Of a DNA stretch of 64,000 nt, positions 18,251-26,873 are shown in pieces. Below the pieces are notes generated by a model. It saw only the letters and a program-made list of their open reading frames with translations, searched no databases and was not told the DNA's origin. Numbering within the stretch: position 1 is the first letter of the stretch; every line of letters begins with the position of its first letter. Source of the DNA: Flavobacterium tibetense. GTDB taxonomy: Bacteria > Bacteroidota > Bacteroidia > Flavobacteriales > Flavobacteriaceae. The translations under genes were made by a program, and so were the position numbers. The stretch is taken from NCBI RefSeq assembly GCF_003293845.1, contig NZ_QLST01000008.1, forward strand, positions 62,001-126,000, given 5' to 3'.

Positions 18251-18265
18251 ATCAGCGTTTTTTTT
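18239..18265 (+). terminator. Terminator overlapping the SRPBCC stop codon
   Basis: AACGCTGA, loop ATAAA, TCAGCGTT and a run of T. The 5' arm is inside the coding sequence. Confidence 0.8.
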
Positions 18266-18980
18266 AACTTTTTATAATTCCTTTTACAACGGTTTCAGCG
18301 GCATGCAAACCAAATAAAGCCGGCATCCAACTATTAGTCCCATAAAACGATTTCTTAAAATTACTGCCATCCGTAGTCTTAATACTCGAATAGTCTGGGC
18401 GCTCGTCAGAATACACTACTTTCACGCCTTTTGAAATTCCTTCTTGCTTCAAACGTTTTCTAATATTTTTTGCTAACGGACAATATTCGGTTTTACTGAT
18501 GTCGCGCACTTTTACGTTTTCGGCATTGAATTTTCCTCCAGCGCCCATATTACTGATGATTTTTACTTTTTTACGTTTGCAAGCTATAATCAAATTCAAT
18601 TTGGGAGTAACACTATCAATGCAATCCAGTACATAATCAAATTCTGGAGAAACTAATTCAAAAGCCCTTTCTGGTGACAAAAATTCTTGAATTCTTGTCA
18701 ACTGCAATTCAGGATTTATATCTAATAATCTATCGCCAACAATAGTGACTTTTGGTTCACCCACTGTCGAATGTAAAGCTGGTAACTGACGATTAATATT
18801 AGTAATATCAACGGTATCGCCATCAACTATGGTCATTTTTCCTACGCCAGCTCGTGCTAAAAATTCGGCTGCAAAACTGCCCACTCCGCCTAAACCAACG
18901 ACTAATACATTGGCATTTTCTAATTTTTGTATGCCTTCTTCTTTAAATAATAAAACGGCTCTTTCTTTCCACTTTGCCAT
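18264..18980 (-). CDS. tcdA: tRNA threonylcarbamoyladenosine dehydratase TcdA
   Basis: E1-like enzyme that dehydrates t6A37 to cyclic t6A in ANN-decoding tRNAs using ATP. 238 aa. Rossmann loop VVGLGGVGSFAAEFLARAG near residue 25; DGDTVDITNINRQLPA (ATP and Mg contacts); DCIDSVTPKLNLI. C-terminal SFYGTNSWMPALFGL is typical of the TcdA/CsdL family. ThiF/HesA-type alternatives are less likely given the length and ending. The upstream gap to tatD-like carries a 14-bp tandem repeat. Confidence 0.9.
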   Translation of the reverse strand: MAKWKERAVLLFKEEGIQKLENANVLVVGLGGVGSFAAEFLARAGVGKMTIVDGDTVDITNINRQLPALHSTVGEPKVTIVGDRLLDINPELQLTRIQEFLSPERAFELVSPEFDYVLDCIDSVTPKLNLIIACKRKKVKIISNMGAGGKFNAENVKVRDISKTEYCPLAKNIRKRLKQEGISKGVKVVYSDERPDYSSIKTTDGSNFKKSFYGTNSWMPALFGLHAAETVVKGIIKS

Positions 18981-18987
18981 AATAAGT

Positions 18988-19036
18988 TTATTGTTAATGG
19001 TTTGTTGTTAATGGTTTGTTGTTAATGGTTTATGGT
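18988..19036. repeat. 14-bp (2 x 7) tandem repeat
   Basis: GTTTATTGTTAATG followed by two copies of GTTTGTTGTTAATG and a partial GTTTATG. It fills the gap between tcdA and the TatD-like gene and reaches the latter's stop codon. Confidence 0.85.
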
Positions 19037-19680
19037 TTGAATATTGATTTGAAATTTTGGAAAATCATATTTTTCATTTCGTCCATTGGAAGTCCTTTCA
19101 TTCTGGCTGCTTTTTCGTAGACATCAAAAATAGATTCTTCAATGGTGTCGGTCTCTAACAAAATTTTATTTTCGGGTGCAAAGGTAAACACTTTTTCCAA
19201 ATCTAGATTACGCATCAAGTACTTTCCAAAAGACAAATAGAATCCGTTACTCAATAACGATTGCGCTACTTGTTCGTTTTTCGAAAAGCCGTGAATAATC
19301 ATGGGATTTTGAATGTTTCTATCTTTTTTAATGGAAATAATTTCCTGATAGGCCGCTACACAATGCAGAATAATTGGTTTTTCGGTGTTTTGTACTAAAT
19401 CCAATTGTTGATGAAAAACTTGAATTTGGGTTTCCAATGGAATTTCTATTCGTTTATCCAATCCACATTCGCCCAATGCCAAACAAGAAGTTTCTTTTAA
19501 TTTCTCTTCAATACAATCTAAATCCGAAAGCAAGCGATTTTCGTCAATATACCAAGGATGAATCCCAATGGAATATGTTGGAATATTCGGGTCAAATTCC
19601 CAAGGATATTGGTTTACCACTTCCAAAACATTGGAATCATTGGAAAATTGGTGCGTATGTAAATTGATAAACTTAGTCAT
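19030..19680 (-). CDS. TatD-family metal-dependent hydrolase (short, divergent)
   Basis: 216 aa, shorter than typical TatD (~260). Metal-site motifs can be followed: NLHTHQF at the N-terminus, GECGLDKR near 95, ILHCVAAY near 130, MIHGFSKN near 155 and LLETDT near 180. The family are TIM-barrel nucleases or hydrolases; the substrate is not established. It overlaps the start of the downstream-written DUF1684 gene's stop by 8 bp, so they are co-transcribed. Confidence 0.85.
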   Translation of the reverse strand: MTKFINLHTHQFSNDSNVLEVVNQYPWEFDPNIPTYSIGIHPWYIDENRLLSDLDCIEEKLKETSCLALGECGLDKRIEIPLETQIQVFHQQLDLVQNTEKPIILHCVAAYQEIISIKKDRNIQNPMIIHGFSKNEQVAQSLLSNGFYLSFGKYLMRNLDLEKVFTFAPENKILLETDTIEESIFDVYEKAARMKGLPMDEMKNMIFQNFKSIFKP

Positions 19681-20266
19681 GAAACTTTTTTACGCCAGCC
19701 AAAATAGCGATTGGCAAATCATTTTCTAAAGGAACAATCGGGCATGAATATTTGTAATTGTAAGCACAATACGGATTGTATGCCAAATTAAAATTGATGA
19801 CAACTTCTTTCGATGTTGGAATTCGCATATCAATATATCTGCCGCCAATGTAACTTTCTTTTCCACAAGAAGCATCCGAAAACGGTAAAAACAGGTAATC
19901 TTTGAAACCTGGTTTTTGAATTAATTCTAGATTTTGATACACATTCAGTTGCATTTTTTGTCCGTTTATTTCGAAATGCAATTCACCAAATTTCTTGTAC
20001 ATCGGTGTTCTTTCTGTTGTGGTTTTCATTTGGAACGGTTTCTCTTTCTTCGAACGAATGAATTTAGCTTTTACAATAAATTCCTCTGAAATTGGAAAGA
20101 AATCTAAACCTTCAAATGACTTCAAATCGTCTTCCATCAACGGACTTGAAGTACCATCAGCAAAGGAAGCATTCATGTTCTTTTGGAAATCTTCTGCCTT
20201 TTGAATTTCATTGGTTTGGGCATAAAAAGTTGTCCAACAAAAAAGAGCGATCAGGATTTTGTACAT
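19673..20266 (-). CDS. DUF1684 secreted protein
   Basis: About 197 aa from the ATG at 20266, which gives a clean signal peptide (MYKILIALFCWTTFYAQ). Body motifs PFSDASCGKESYIGGRYID and VINFNLAYNPYCAYN are characteristic of DUF1684. Function unknown. Co-transcribed with the TatD-like gene. The nearby ATG at 20305 would bury the signal peptide, so I do not use it. Confidence 0.83.
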   Translation of the reverse strand: MYKILIALFCWTTFYAQTNEIQKAEDFQKNMNASFADGTSSPLMEDDLKSFEGLDFFPISEEFIVKAKFIRSKKEKPFQMKTTTERTPMYKKFGELHFEINGQKMQLNVYQNLELIQKPGFKDYLFLPFSDASCGKESYIGGRYIDMRIPTSKEVVINFNLAYNPYCAYNYKYSCPIVPLENDLPIAILAGVKKFHD

Positions 20267-20324
20267 GGTTTGATTTTTTACAAAAATATATAATTTCTCT
20301 AACATTTATTGAAAGTGCCTTTTG

Positions 20325-20332
20325 TACTTTTG
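20325..20332 (+). promoter_or_regulatory. -7 element for MFS gene
   Basis: TACTTTTG (TAnnTTTG), 15 bases before the ATG at 20348; this supports that start over the one at 20309. Confidence 0.5.
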
Positions 20333-20347
20333 TGCTTTCAATTCCCC

Positions 20348-21574
20348 ATGATTAAAAAAGCCTTACAAAAATACATCAATAACTTCACCGGATTTTCAAG
20401 AGAAATCTGGATTTTGGCTATCATTACCTTTATCAACCGAGCGGGAACCATGGTTTTGCCATTTTTATCCAAATATTTGAAAGAAGACTTAGGATTTACT
20501 TATAGTCAAGTCGGTTGGATTATGGTAAGTTTTGGTTTTGGTTCTATGTTGGGTTCGTGGTTAGGCGGCAAACTTTCGGATAAAATTGGGTTTTATAAAG
20601 TAATGGTTTTCAGTTTGTTTACTAGTGGATTAATGTTCTTTGGTTTACAAAAAATTACTTCTTTCGAAGGTTTGATGGTGGCTATTTTCTTAATCATGGT
20701 TGTTGCGGATATGTTTCGTCCCGCCATGTTTGTTTCGTTAGCCGCTTATGCCAAACCTGAAAATAGAACTAGAGCCTTAACATTAGTTCGTTTAGCTATT
20801 AATTTAGGATTTGCTGCTGGACCCGCTTTGGGTGGATTAATCATAATGAATATTGGATATGAAGGATTATTTTGGATAGATGGTGCTTCGTGCATTATTG
20901 CTATTTTAATTTTTTGGTATTTGGTCAAAGAAAAAGAGAAATCTTCCTATTTAGACAAAAAAAATCCAGGAGAAATTTTAACCGAATCCGTTTTTAGAGA
21001 TGGTCCGTTTTGGATTTTCTTGACGGCTTGTTTGATTACAGGAATTTTATTCTTCCAATTATTCACTACGCTTCCACTCTATCACAAAGAACAATTTGAT
21101 TTAACCGAGTTTCAAAGCGGTTTACTTTTAACATTAAATGGTGTTGTTATTTTTCTTCTAGAAATGCCAATTGTCAATTATATTGAAAAAAACAAAGTCA
21201 ATAAAATCAAGATAATTACCATTGGAACTTTCGCAATGGCAATGAGCATGCTCTTGTTGTTATTTAATTTTTGGGCTGGTATTTTAATCATCATGATTTT
21301 ATTTATGACCATTGGTGAAATGTTTGCGTTTCCGTTTTCTAATTCGTTTGCTTTGAGTCGTGCGCCTAAAGGTCATGAAGGGCGTTATATGGCAATTTTT
21401 ACTATGAGTTATAGTTTAGCGCATATTTTAAGTGCCAAAACAGGAATGACCATCATTGATAATTACGGTTACCAAGCCAATTGGTTATTCATGGGGACAC
21501 TTGGATTAGTTGGTGCTTTGCTGTGTTATTGGGTAATGATTTTGGTTAGAAGAGAAAACAAACTAAAAATTTAG
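20348..21574 (+). CDS. MFS transporter
   Basis: About 408 aa, twelve predicted membrane helices. The A-motif region GSWLGGKLSDKIGFYKV follows TM2 and a second half-motif lies at FSNSFALSRAPKGHEGRYM. Probably a drug or small-molecule exporter of the inner membrane; substrate cannot be read from sequence. Its last codons overlap the first of three operator-like dyads of the next operon. Confidence 0.87.
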   Translation: MIKKALQKYINNFTGFSREIWILAIITFINRAGTMVLPFLSKYLKEDLGFTYSQVGWIMVSFGFGSMLGSWLGGKLSDKIGFYKVMVFSLFTSGLMFFGLQKITSFEGLMVAIFLIMVVADMFRPAMFVSLAAYAKPENRTRALTLVRLAINLGFAAGPALGGLIIMNIGYEGLFWIDGASCIIAILIFWYLVKEKEKSSYLDKKNPGEILTESVFRDGPFWIFLTACLITGILFFQLFTTLPLYHKEQFDLTEFQSGLLLTLNGVVIFLLEMPIVNYIEKNKVNKIKIITIGTFAMAMSMLLLLFNFWAGILIIMILFMTIGEMFAFPFSNSFALSRAPKGHEGRYMAIFTMSYSLAHILSAKTGMTIIDNYGYQANWLFMGTLGLVGALLCYWVMILVRRENKLKI

Positions 21575-21616
21575 TTTAAAAACTAAAAAAATAGTTGTGT
21601 AACTAAAAAAATAGTT
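21561..21616. promoter_or_regulatory. Three phased BlaI/MecI-type operator dyads
   Basis: AACTAAAAATTTAGTT (21561-21576), AACTAAAAAAATAGTT (21581-21596) and the same again (21601-21616). Each is AACTA-N6-TAGTT, and the starts are exactly 20 bp apart. The spacing puts all three on one face of the helix. They precede the BlaI-family gene, whose relatives bind similar dyads. Confidence 0.75.
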
Positions 21617-21662
21617 TTAAGTTTGTTCTAGTTAACTGATAGAACCACAAAATTAACTAGTT

Positions 21663-22028
21663 ATGCAAAAATTGACCAACAAAGAAGAAGAAGTAATACA
21701 AGTATTATGGAAGCTTGAAAAAGCTTTTGTAAAAGAAGTTTTGGAAGCTTTTCCCGATGACAAACCACATTATAATACGTTATCAACAATCATCCGGATT
21801 TTAGAAGAAAAAGGATATGTTTCGCATCGTGCCTTTGGAAATTCGCATCAATATTTTCCAATAGTTTCATTAGAAGATTACCGAAAAACGTTTATGCATA
21901 CGGCTATTGAAAATTACTTCAATAATTCGTACAAAAGTATGGTTTCCTATTTTGCCCAGGAAGAAAAAATTTCGGCTGACGAGCTACGAGAAATTCTTGC
22001 CATCATTGAAAAATCAAAAAAAGAGTAA
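21663..22028 (+). CDS. BlaI/MecI/CopY-family transcriptional repressor
   Basis: 121 aa winged-helix repressor: EEEVIQVLWKLEKAFVKEVLEAF (N-terminal helices), THYNTLSTIIRILEEKGYV-like recognition helix and wing at 40-60, then a dimerisation tail. In the family, a partner M56 membrane protease cleaves or displaces the repressor. That partner follows 21 bp downstream. Probably autoregulated through the upstream dyads. The regulated signal is unknown here; no beta-lactamase gene is adjacent. Confidence 0.92.
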   Translation: MQKLTNKEEEVIQVLWKLEKAFVKEVLEAFPDDKPHYNTLSTIIRILEEKGYVSHRAFGNSHQYFPIVSLEDYRKTFMHTAIENYFNNSYKSMVSYFAQEEKISADELREILAIIEKSKKE

Positions 22029-22049
22029 TTACTTATAAACTGCTTGCGT

Positions 22050-24815
22050 ATGGAAACGCTAATCACCTATTTTCTAAAAGTAAACGGATTGTTAATCGGT
22101 TTTTATCTAATGTATTTTCTTTTTTTGAAGAAAGAAACCTTTTTCAACTGGAGTCGCTGGTATTTTTTATTGGGAATTATTTTGTCATTGGTTGTACCGT
22201 TGCTTACCTATACCAAAATTATTTGGGTAGCTCCTACTCCAATGCCTGAACTTCCTGAATTTATACCTTTTCAACAAACAGAAACACCTGTAATCATTGA
22301 AGAATCCATTGATTGGAATACTATTTTTTTACTGTTTTATGGTTTGATAATTTTGATTTTGGTGGGAAAAATGTTGGTCGAACTAACCAAATTACTTGTC
22401 TTCCTGGTCAAAAATAAAAAAACAAAAGTGGGTTCTTATTTTTTAATCGAGCAAACGTCTGGTCAGCCCTTTTCGTTTTTTAACTATGTAGTTTTCCAGA
22501 AAAAAAACTATACAGAAACGGAAATTGCAGCTATTTTACAGCATGAAACAGTTCATGTAAGGCAAAAACATTCAATTGATGTTTTGTTTAGTCAGTTGTT
22601 TTGTTGTGTTTTTTGGGTGAATCCGGTGTGCTGGTGGTACAAAAAAGCCATGCAACAAAATTTGGAGTACATCGCCGATGCGCAAACGGTAGCCCAAACC
22701 GATAGTTTCATCTATCAAAACTTGATTGTTAAAGCAACTTGTAGTGGTTCACAATTGGCCTTAACCAATCCCTTTTATCAATCATTAATTAAAAAACGTA
22801 TTCTTATGATAAATACAACACCGTCTAATAAAAAAAGCCTTTGGAAGTATGCCGTTGTACTTCCGTTATTGACTGCTTTCTTTTTAATGTTCCAAATTGA
22901 AACAGTTGCACAAGTTAAAGATGAAAACAAAAATGATAATATAGTTTCAGATGGCTTTTCTGTTATAATTGACGCCAAAACAACGGATGCTAACTTTAAA
23001 GAGCTTGAAGAACTTTTTACCGATAGTAATCTTAAATTAAAATTTTCGAATGTAAAAAGAAACAAAGCAGGAGAAATTACCCGAATAAAAATTGAATTTC
23101 GTTCCAAACAAGGAGAAATTAAAGAATATAAAGTTGATAAATCTATTCCTATTGAAACTATTGAATTGTATAAAAACGAAGACCAAAATTCAGATGATTA
23201 TTTTGGTTTTAGAAAACTTACTGAAACTAAATATTATGAATATAGCAATTCTGATTATGAAGGAACTTTAAATATTGGTAAGAAAAAATCAGAATTAGAT
23301 ACCAACTCATGGACATTAGATGAGATAGTAATTGGAAACAAAAAAGCCCAATTGATTATCAACGGAAAACTACAAACCGAGAACAAGAAAATTGCCATTC
23401 CTAATGACCATGAAATTGATGTAATGAAGCAAATAACTGCCAAAGAAGTTAAAGAAAAATACAACCTAGACGTTAAAGAAGATGGCAATTATTATGAAAT
23501 TACAACTAAAAAAGAAGCAAAAAAAACTGATTCGGAAGCTGCTTATGCTATTGAATTAGCTGTTGATTATTCAGAAAATGAAGCCTTAACTCACATCGAA
23601 AGAATCAAAAACAATAAAATGGTCGATGCCAAAAAAGCTTTGATTTTATTCAATGGAAAAGAAATTAGCTATAAAGATTTGGATAAAATTGATGAAAAAA
23701 CCATTAGTTCGTCTGGAAATTCAGGAGCTAAACATGCAGTAAAAAAATATGGTAATAAAGCAAAAAATGGTGTTATTTTCATTAATACGAAAGAGTATGA
23801 TATGGAAAACAACCCTTTGTTGAAAGAAATGTATGAGAAAGTAGAAAATGAAAACTTACCAACACAACCAAATAAAAACCAACTTTATATTATTAATGGA
23901 AAAGAATATAAAAGTGAAGATTTAAAAGGTAAAAAAATTGTTCTTGATGGAAGTATTATTCATTATTCTGCTGAAGAAGCAATTAAAAAGTATGGAAAAA
24001 AAGGAAAAAATGGGGTTTTAGTTTTTGAAGGAAAATCAACAATTTCAGAAGGTACGAATAAAGAAATTAGCTATGAGGCTAAAGAATTTAAAAATACCAA
24101 ACCAAAAAATATAAAGTTAAATTTTGAAAAAGGAAAAACGTATATTATTGGAGGAAGAAAATATAGTTATGACGATTTAAAAGATAAAAACTTATGGCTA
24201 TACGCAGAAACTCCAAACAAAATTGAAGAAAAAAATGGAGTTGTAACAATTTCTGGTGATGTTTTAGAAGATGCTGGAAGTTGGAATTCGAAAGAAATAA
24301 TTTCATTAGAAACAACTAAAAGTACTGTTGAAACAAGAGTCTTTGAACTTAGTAATGGTAAAACCATAATAGTATCGGGAAATATGTTCAAAGCTCCAAA
24401 ATATCCGGCTTTAGATTTAAATAATGTGGAATTTTATTCCAATGATGTCTTAATTAAAAACAGTATTAGCTATTTGAAAAATATAAATTCAGATAGGATT
24501 ATAGATGTTGAAATTTTAGAAAACAATAAAAAAATAAAACTAAAAGTTACGCCTCAAGAGAAACCAGAACCCAAGACAATTGAATTAAAAAATGGTGTTG
24601 TAGTCGTTGTTTTTGATGGTGATAAAATTAAGTTTCCTGGCTATCCAACACATTTTTTGAACCGATTAAAAATTGAGTCAAAAGGTAAAATTTTGGAAGA
24701 CAATATCGAATTTTTCAAAAACTATGACTTAAAGAAAATAAAAGATATAAAAATTGAATTGGAATCAGATTCAAAAGAAAGTAAGGTGATTAAAAAACTT
24801 TACATCATAGAATAA
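22050..24815 (+). CDS. M56 (BlaR1-like) membrane metallopeptidase with long repeat-bearing C-terminus
   Basis: About 921 aa from the ATG at 22050 (a TTG lies two codons upstream). The first 300 residues carry the BlaR1 layout: membrane helices, zinc motif HETVH in LQHETVHVRQKHS (about 170), further helices and a last one near 280 (AVVLPLLTAFFLMFQ). The remaining ~620 residues are predicted extracytoplasmic and contain at least three related units ending KKYGxKxKNGV, resembling TonB-receptor plug fragments found in Bacteroidota M56 proteins. It pairs with the BlaI repressor upstream. Stimulus unknown. Confidence 0.88.
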   Translation: METLITYFLKVNGLLIGFYLMYFLFLKKETFFNWSRWYFLLGIILSLVVPLLTYTKIIWVAPTPMPELPEFIPFQQTETPVIIEESIDWNTIFLLFYGLIILILVGKMLVELTKLLVFLVKNKKTKVGSYFLIEQTSGQPFSFFNYVVFQKKNYTETEIAAILQHETVHVRQKHSIDVLFSQLFCCVFWVNPVCWWYKKAMQQNLEYIADAQTVAQTDSFIYQNLIVKATCSGSQLALTNPFYQSLIKKRILMINTTPSNKKSLWKYAVVLPLLTAFFLMFQIETVAQVKDENKNDNIVSDGFSVIIDAKTTDANFKELEELFTDSNLKLKFSNVKRNKAGEITRIKIEFRSKQGEIKEYKVDKSIPIETIELYKNEDQNSDDYFGFRKLTETKYYEYSNSDYEGTLNIGKKKSELDTNSWTLDEIVIGNKKAQLIINGKLQTENKKIAIPNDHEIDVMKQITAKEVKEKYNLDVKEDGNYYEITTKKEAKKTDSEAAYAIELAVDYSENEALTHIERIKNNKMVDAKKALILFNGKEISYKDLDKIDEKTISSSGNSGAKHAVKKYGNKAKNGVIFINTKEYDMENNPLLKEMYEKVENENLPTQPNKNQLYIINGKEYKSEDLKGKKIVLDGSIIHYSAEEAIKKYGKKGKNGVLVFEGKSTISEGTNKEISYEAKEFKNTKPKNIKLNFEKGKTYIIGGRKYSYDDLKDKNLWLYAETPNKIEEKNGVVTISGDVLEDAGSWNSKEIISLETTKSTVETRVFELSNGKTIIVSGNMFKAPKYPALDLNNVEFYSNDVLIKNSISYLKNINSDRIIDVEILENNKKIKLKVTPQEKPEPKTIELKNGVVVVVFDGDKIKFPGYPTHFLNRLKIESKGKILEDNIEFFKNYDLKKIKDIKIELESDSKESKVIKKLYIIE

Positions 24816-24849
24816 TTCTTAAAAAAAACTTCATCAAATAAGCCAAAAA

Positions 24850-24876
24850 ATCCCGAAGGTTCGGGATTTTTTTATT
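24850..24876 (+). terminator. Terminator after the M56 gene
   Basis: ATCCCGAA, loop GG, TTCGGGAT, then a T run. Confidence 0.85.
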
Positions 24877-24880
24877 TGTT

Positions 24881-24888
24881 TATATTTG
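24881..24888 (+). promoter_or_regulatory. -7 element for 46-aa gene
   Basis: TATATTTG (TAnnTTTG), 14 bases before the ATG at 24903. Confidence 0.55.
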
Positions 24889-24902
24889 CAAAAAATTAAA
24901 CG

Positions 24903-25043
24903 ATGTATAAAATTCTAGCTAAAATAAATAAAGCTATATTACCAAGTTTTACCAAGCAAGGTTTAGATCCTATAAAAGCAAAAAAATGGCAAAAAGCTAT
25001 TATTGCTTGGCGCTATTTTGTTACAGTTAGAGCTTTGGATTAA
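24903..25043 (+). CDS. 46-aa basic protein, conserved in flavobacteria
   Basis: Short ORF: begins MYKILAKINKAILPSFTK and ends WRYFVTVRALD. It has its own -7 element. Rich in Lys/Arg with hydrophobic helices. I recall very similar ~46-50 aa proteins in many Flavobacterium genomes, sometimes labelled SsrA-binding protein although far shorter than SmpB; that label should not be trusted. Its stop codon overlaps the stop of the convergent lipoprotein gene by 3 bases. Confidence 0.65.
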   Translation: MYKILAKINKAILPSFTKQGLDPIKAKKWQKAIIAWRYFVTVRALD

Positions 25044-25426
25044 TTAGTTACTTCTATGGTGTGTTCAATAAAATTGTTAAATGTTCTAAATTTTAAAACA
25101 TAAGTTCCTACTTGACTTTTATTAAAAGTGTAAGTTGTTGTTTTATTGGTTAATAACTGTGGACAATCACACCCAACATAACGAGCTTTAACGATAATTT
25201 CTGTTGTATTACCCGTAACTTGTTCCGTAAAACTTTTAAAATTTCCACATTCCGAAATAACTTCGTATGTCAATGTAAGATCAATAGGTTGATTAATAGT
25301 TGTTGTATTTGAACCCTCAACCAATAAAGTTGGAGAATTAGCTTCGTAACTGCATTCATTTTCACCTTCTGAACAAGAAACAAAGAAAATGCATAGCACT
25401 AATAATTTATAAACTTGAATTTTCAT
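25040..25426 (-). CDS. Small lipoprotein, function unknown
   Basis: 128 aa with signal peptide and lipobox (VLCIFFVSC). The body is beta-rich and has several cysteines (NECSY, SECGN, VGCDCPQ), suggesting disulfides in an Ig-like fold. Located at the cell surface or periplasm. It follows the apt gene direction and is 20 bp downstream of apt's stop... it starts between apt and the 46-aa gene. Family not recognised. Confidence 0.7.
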   Translation of the reverse strand: MKIQVYKLLVLCIFFVSCSEGENECSYEANSPTLLVEGSNTTTINQPIDLTLTYEVISECGNFKSFTEQVTGNTTEIIVKARYVGCDCPQLLTNKTTTYTFNKSQVGTYVLKFRTFNNFIEHTIEVTN

Positions 25427-25446
25427 ATTTATTTTTTTTTACAAAT

Positions 25447-25959
25447 TTAATAAACCAAAGCAGAAAAAACAGATTTACCAGATAATTTTTCTTTACCATT
25501 TAAAAAAGTTAATTCCATCAAGAAGTTGACTTGCACGATTTCGCCACCTAATTGTTCTACCAATTCACAAACGGCTTTTGCAGTTCCACCAGTGGCTAAA
25601 ACATCATCATGGATGAGTACTTTATCTCCTGGTTGTATCGCATCAATATGAATTTCTAAAGTATCGGTACCGTATTCCAACTCATAACTTGCTGAAATGG
25701 TTTCGAATGGCAATTTATTGGGCTTACGTACAGGAATAAAACCTACATTTAATCGTTGGGCTAATAAAATCCCAAAGAAAAAACCTCTACTTTCTACCCC
25801 AACAACCTTATCAATTTTTTGATTTTCTAGCTGACTTACTAATAAATCCAAGCAAGCATTGGTGGCTTCTGGTGAATTTAACAACGGAGTTATATCTTTA
25901 AAGGCAATTCCTTTCTTTGGAAAATCCTGAATATCACGGATGTAGTTTTCAATATTCAT
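25447..25959 (-). CDS. apt: Adenine phosphoribosyltransferase
   Basis: Salvages adenine to AMP with PRPP. 170 aa, the usual length. N-terminal YIRDIQDFPKKGIAFKDITPLL, GVESRGFFFG, and the PRPP-binding loop VLIHDDVLATGGTA are all present. Convergence and spacing suggest co-transcription with the downstream lipoprotein gene (21-bp gap). Confidence 0.95.
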   Translation of the reverse strand: MNIENYIRDIQDFPKKGIAFKDITPLLNSPEATNACLDLLVSQLENQKIDKVVGVESRGFFFGILLAQRLNVGFIPVRKPNKLPFETISASYELEYGTDTLEIHIDAIQPGDKVLIHDDVLATGGTAKAVCELVEQLGGEIVQVNFLMELTFLNGKEKLSGKSVFSALVY

Positions 25960-26008
25960 TTTTTATGTTTTTTTTCATGTTTAGGTTTGCAATTTACACA
26001 ATAATATC

Positions 26009-26016
26009 TATATTTG
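26009..26016 (+). promoter_or_regulatory. -7 element for tRNA-Arg
   Basis: TATATTTG (TAnnTTTG), 13 bases before the first base of the tRNA. Confidence 0.55.
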
Positions 26017-26029
26017 CACTCACAAAATC

Positions 26030-26103
26030 GGCCTCGTGGCGCAACTGAATAGCGCATCTGATTACGGCTCAGAAGGTTACTGGTTTGAATCCAGTCGAGG
26101 TCA
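26030..26103 (+). tRNA. tRNA-Arg (anticodon ACG)
   Basis: Cloverleaf reads cleanly: acceptor GGCCTCG with CGAGGTC (one G-T pair) and discriminator A; D stem GCGC/GCGC; anticodon stem TCTGA/TCAGA with loop TTACGGC, anticodon ACG at 26064-26066; T stem ACTGG/CCAGT with loop TTTGAAT. CCA is not encoded (CTA follows). The wobble A is normally edited to inosine by TadA to read CGU, CGC and CGA. Confidence 0.95.
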
Positions 26104-26110
26104 CTAAAAA

Positions 26111-26144
26111 AGTAAAGCGTTCAATTTTTTTGAGCGCTTTTTTT
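26111..26144 (+). terminator. Terminator after tRNA-Arg
   Basis: AAAGCGTTCA and TGAGCGCTTT (one mismatch) with a T-rich loop, then a T run. Confidence 0.75.
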
Positions 26145-26178
26145 GTATCTTAACTCCTTGTAAACCAACAAAAAAAAG

Positions 26179-26793
26179 ATGGATAATTCTATAGAAAATC
26201 GCGTTAGATCAGTAGAAACGCTGTTCCAAAATTTGGACGTGGAAATTATAGAATTTCAAAAGGAAACAAAGTTGGGTTGCATGGCTGGTTGTGGAAAATG
26301 TTGTTCAACTCCAGAAATTGATGCTTCTCCTTTAGAATTTCTACCTTGGGCTTTCCATGTTTTCTTAAAGGGTCTGGCCGAAGAAACGCTTTTAGAATTG
26401 GAACAAAATACAAAATCAACTTGTTTTTTATATCGTCCAAAATCATTGGCAGAATTTACACTAGGCAATTGTAGCAATTACAAATATCGCGGTTTAATTT
26501 GTAGACTTTTCGGTTTTGGTGCTACAACCGATAAATATGGAAAACTACGAATTGCAACTTGCAACATCATAAAAGAAGGTCAAAAAGAAAATTATGACGC
26601 AGCTACAATGGCTATAAATGCAAATGTATCGGTTCCCATTTTTACGGAATACTATATGCAACTTTCACAAATCGATTTTAAACTAGGTAATACTTTTCAA
26701 CCTGTAAATAAAGCTATGAAAACTGCTTTAGAAGAAGTGTTACAATATTATGCCTACAGAGATTTTCCAGAAAACTACAAAAAACCGATTTAA
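26179..26793 (+). CDS. YkgJ-family cysteine-cluster protein, copy A
   Basis: 204 aa. The metal or Fe-S type cluster pattern GCMAGCGKCCSTPEID (Cys near 34-41) is joined by NCSNYKYRGLICRLFGFG and a later ATCN. YkgJ proteins are predicted Zn or Fe-S binding, function unknown. The next gene is a clear paralogue, so this is a tandem duplication. Cytoplasmic (no signal). Confidence 0.85.
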   Translation: MDNSIENRVRSVETLFQNLDVEIIEFQKETKLGCMAGCGKCCSTPEIDASPLEFLPWAFHVFLKGLAEETLLELEQNTKSTCFLYRPKSLAEFTLGNCSNYKYRGLICRLFGFGATTDKYGKLRIATCNIIKEGQKENYDAATMAINANVSVPIFTEYYMQLSQIDFKLGNTFQPVNKAMKTALEEVLQYYAYRDFPENYKKPI

Positions 26794-26873
26794 TTCTTTT
26801 ATTTTCAAGTAGTTAAAATAAAACTGAAATTCGAAAATACTATCAAAATATAGTCTACCTTCGGTAAAAAATT

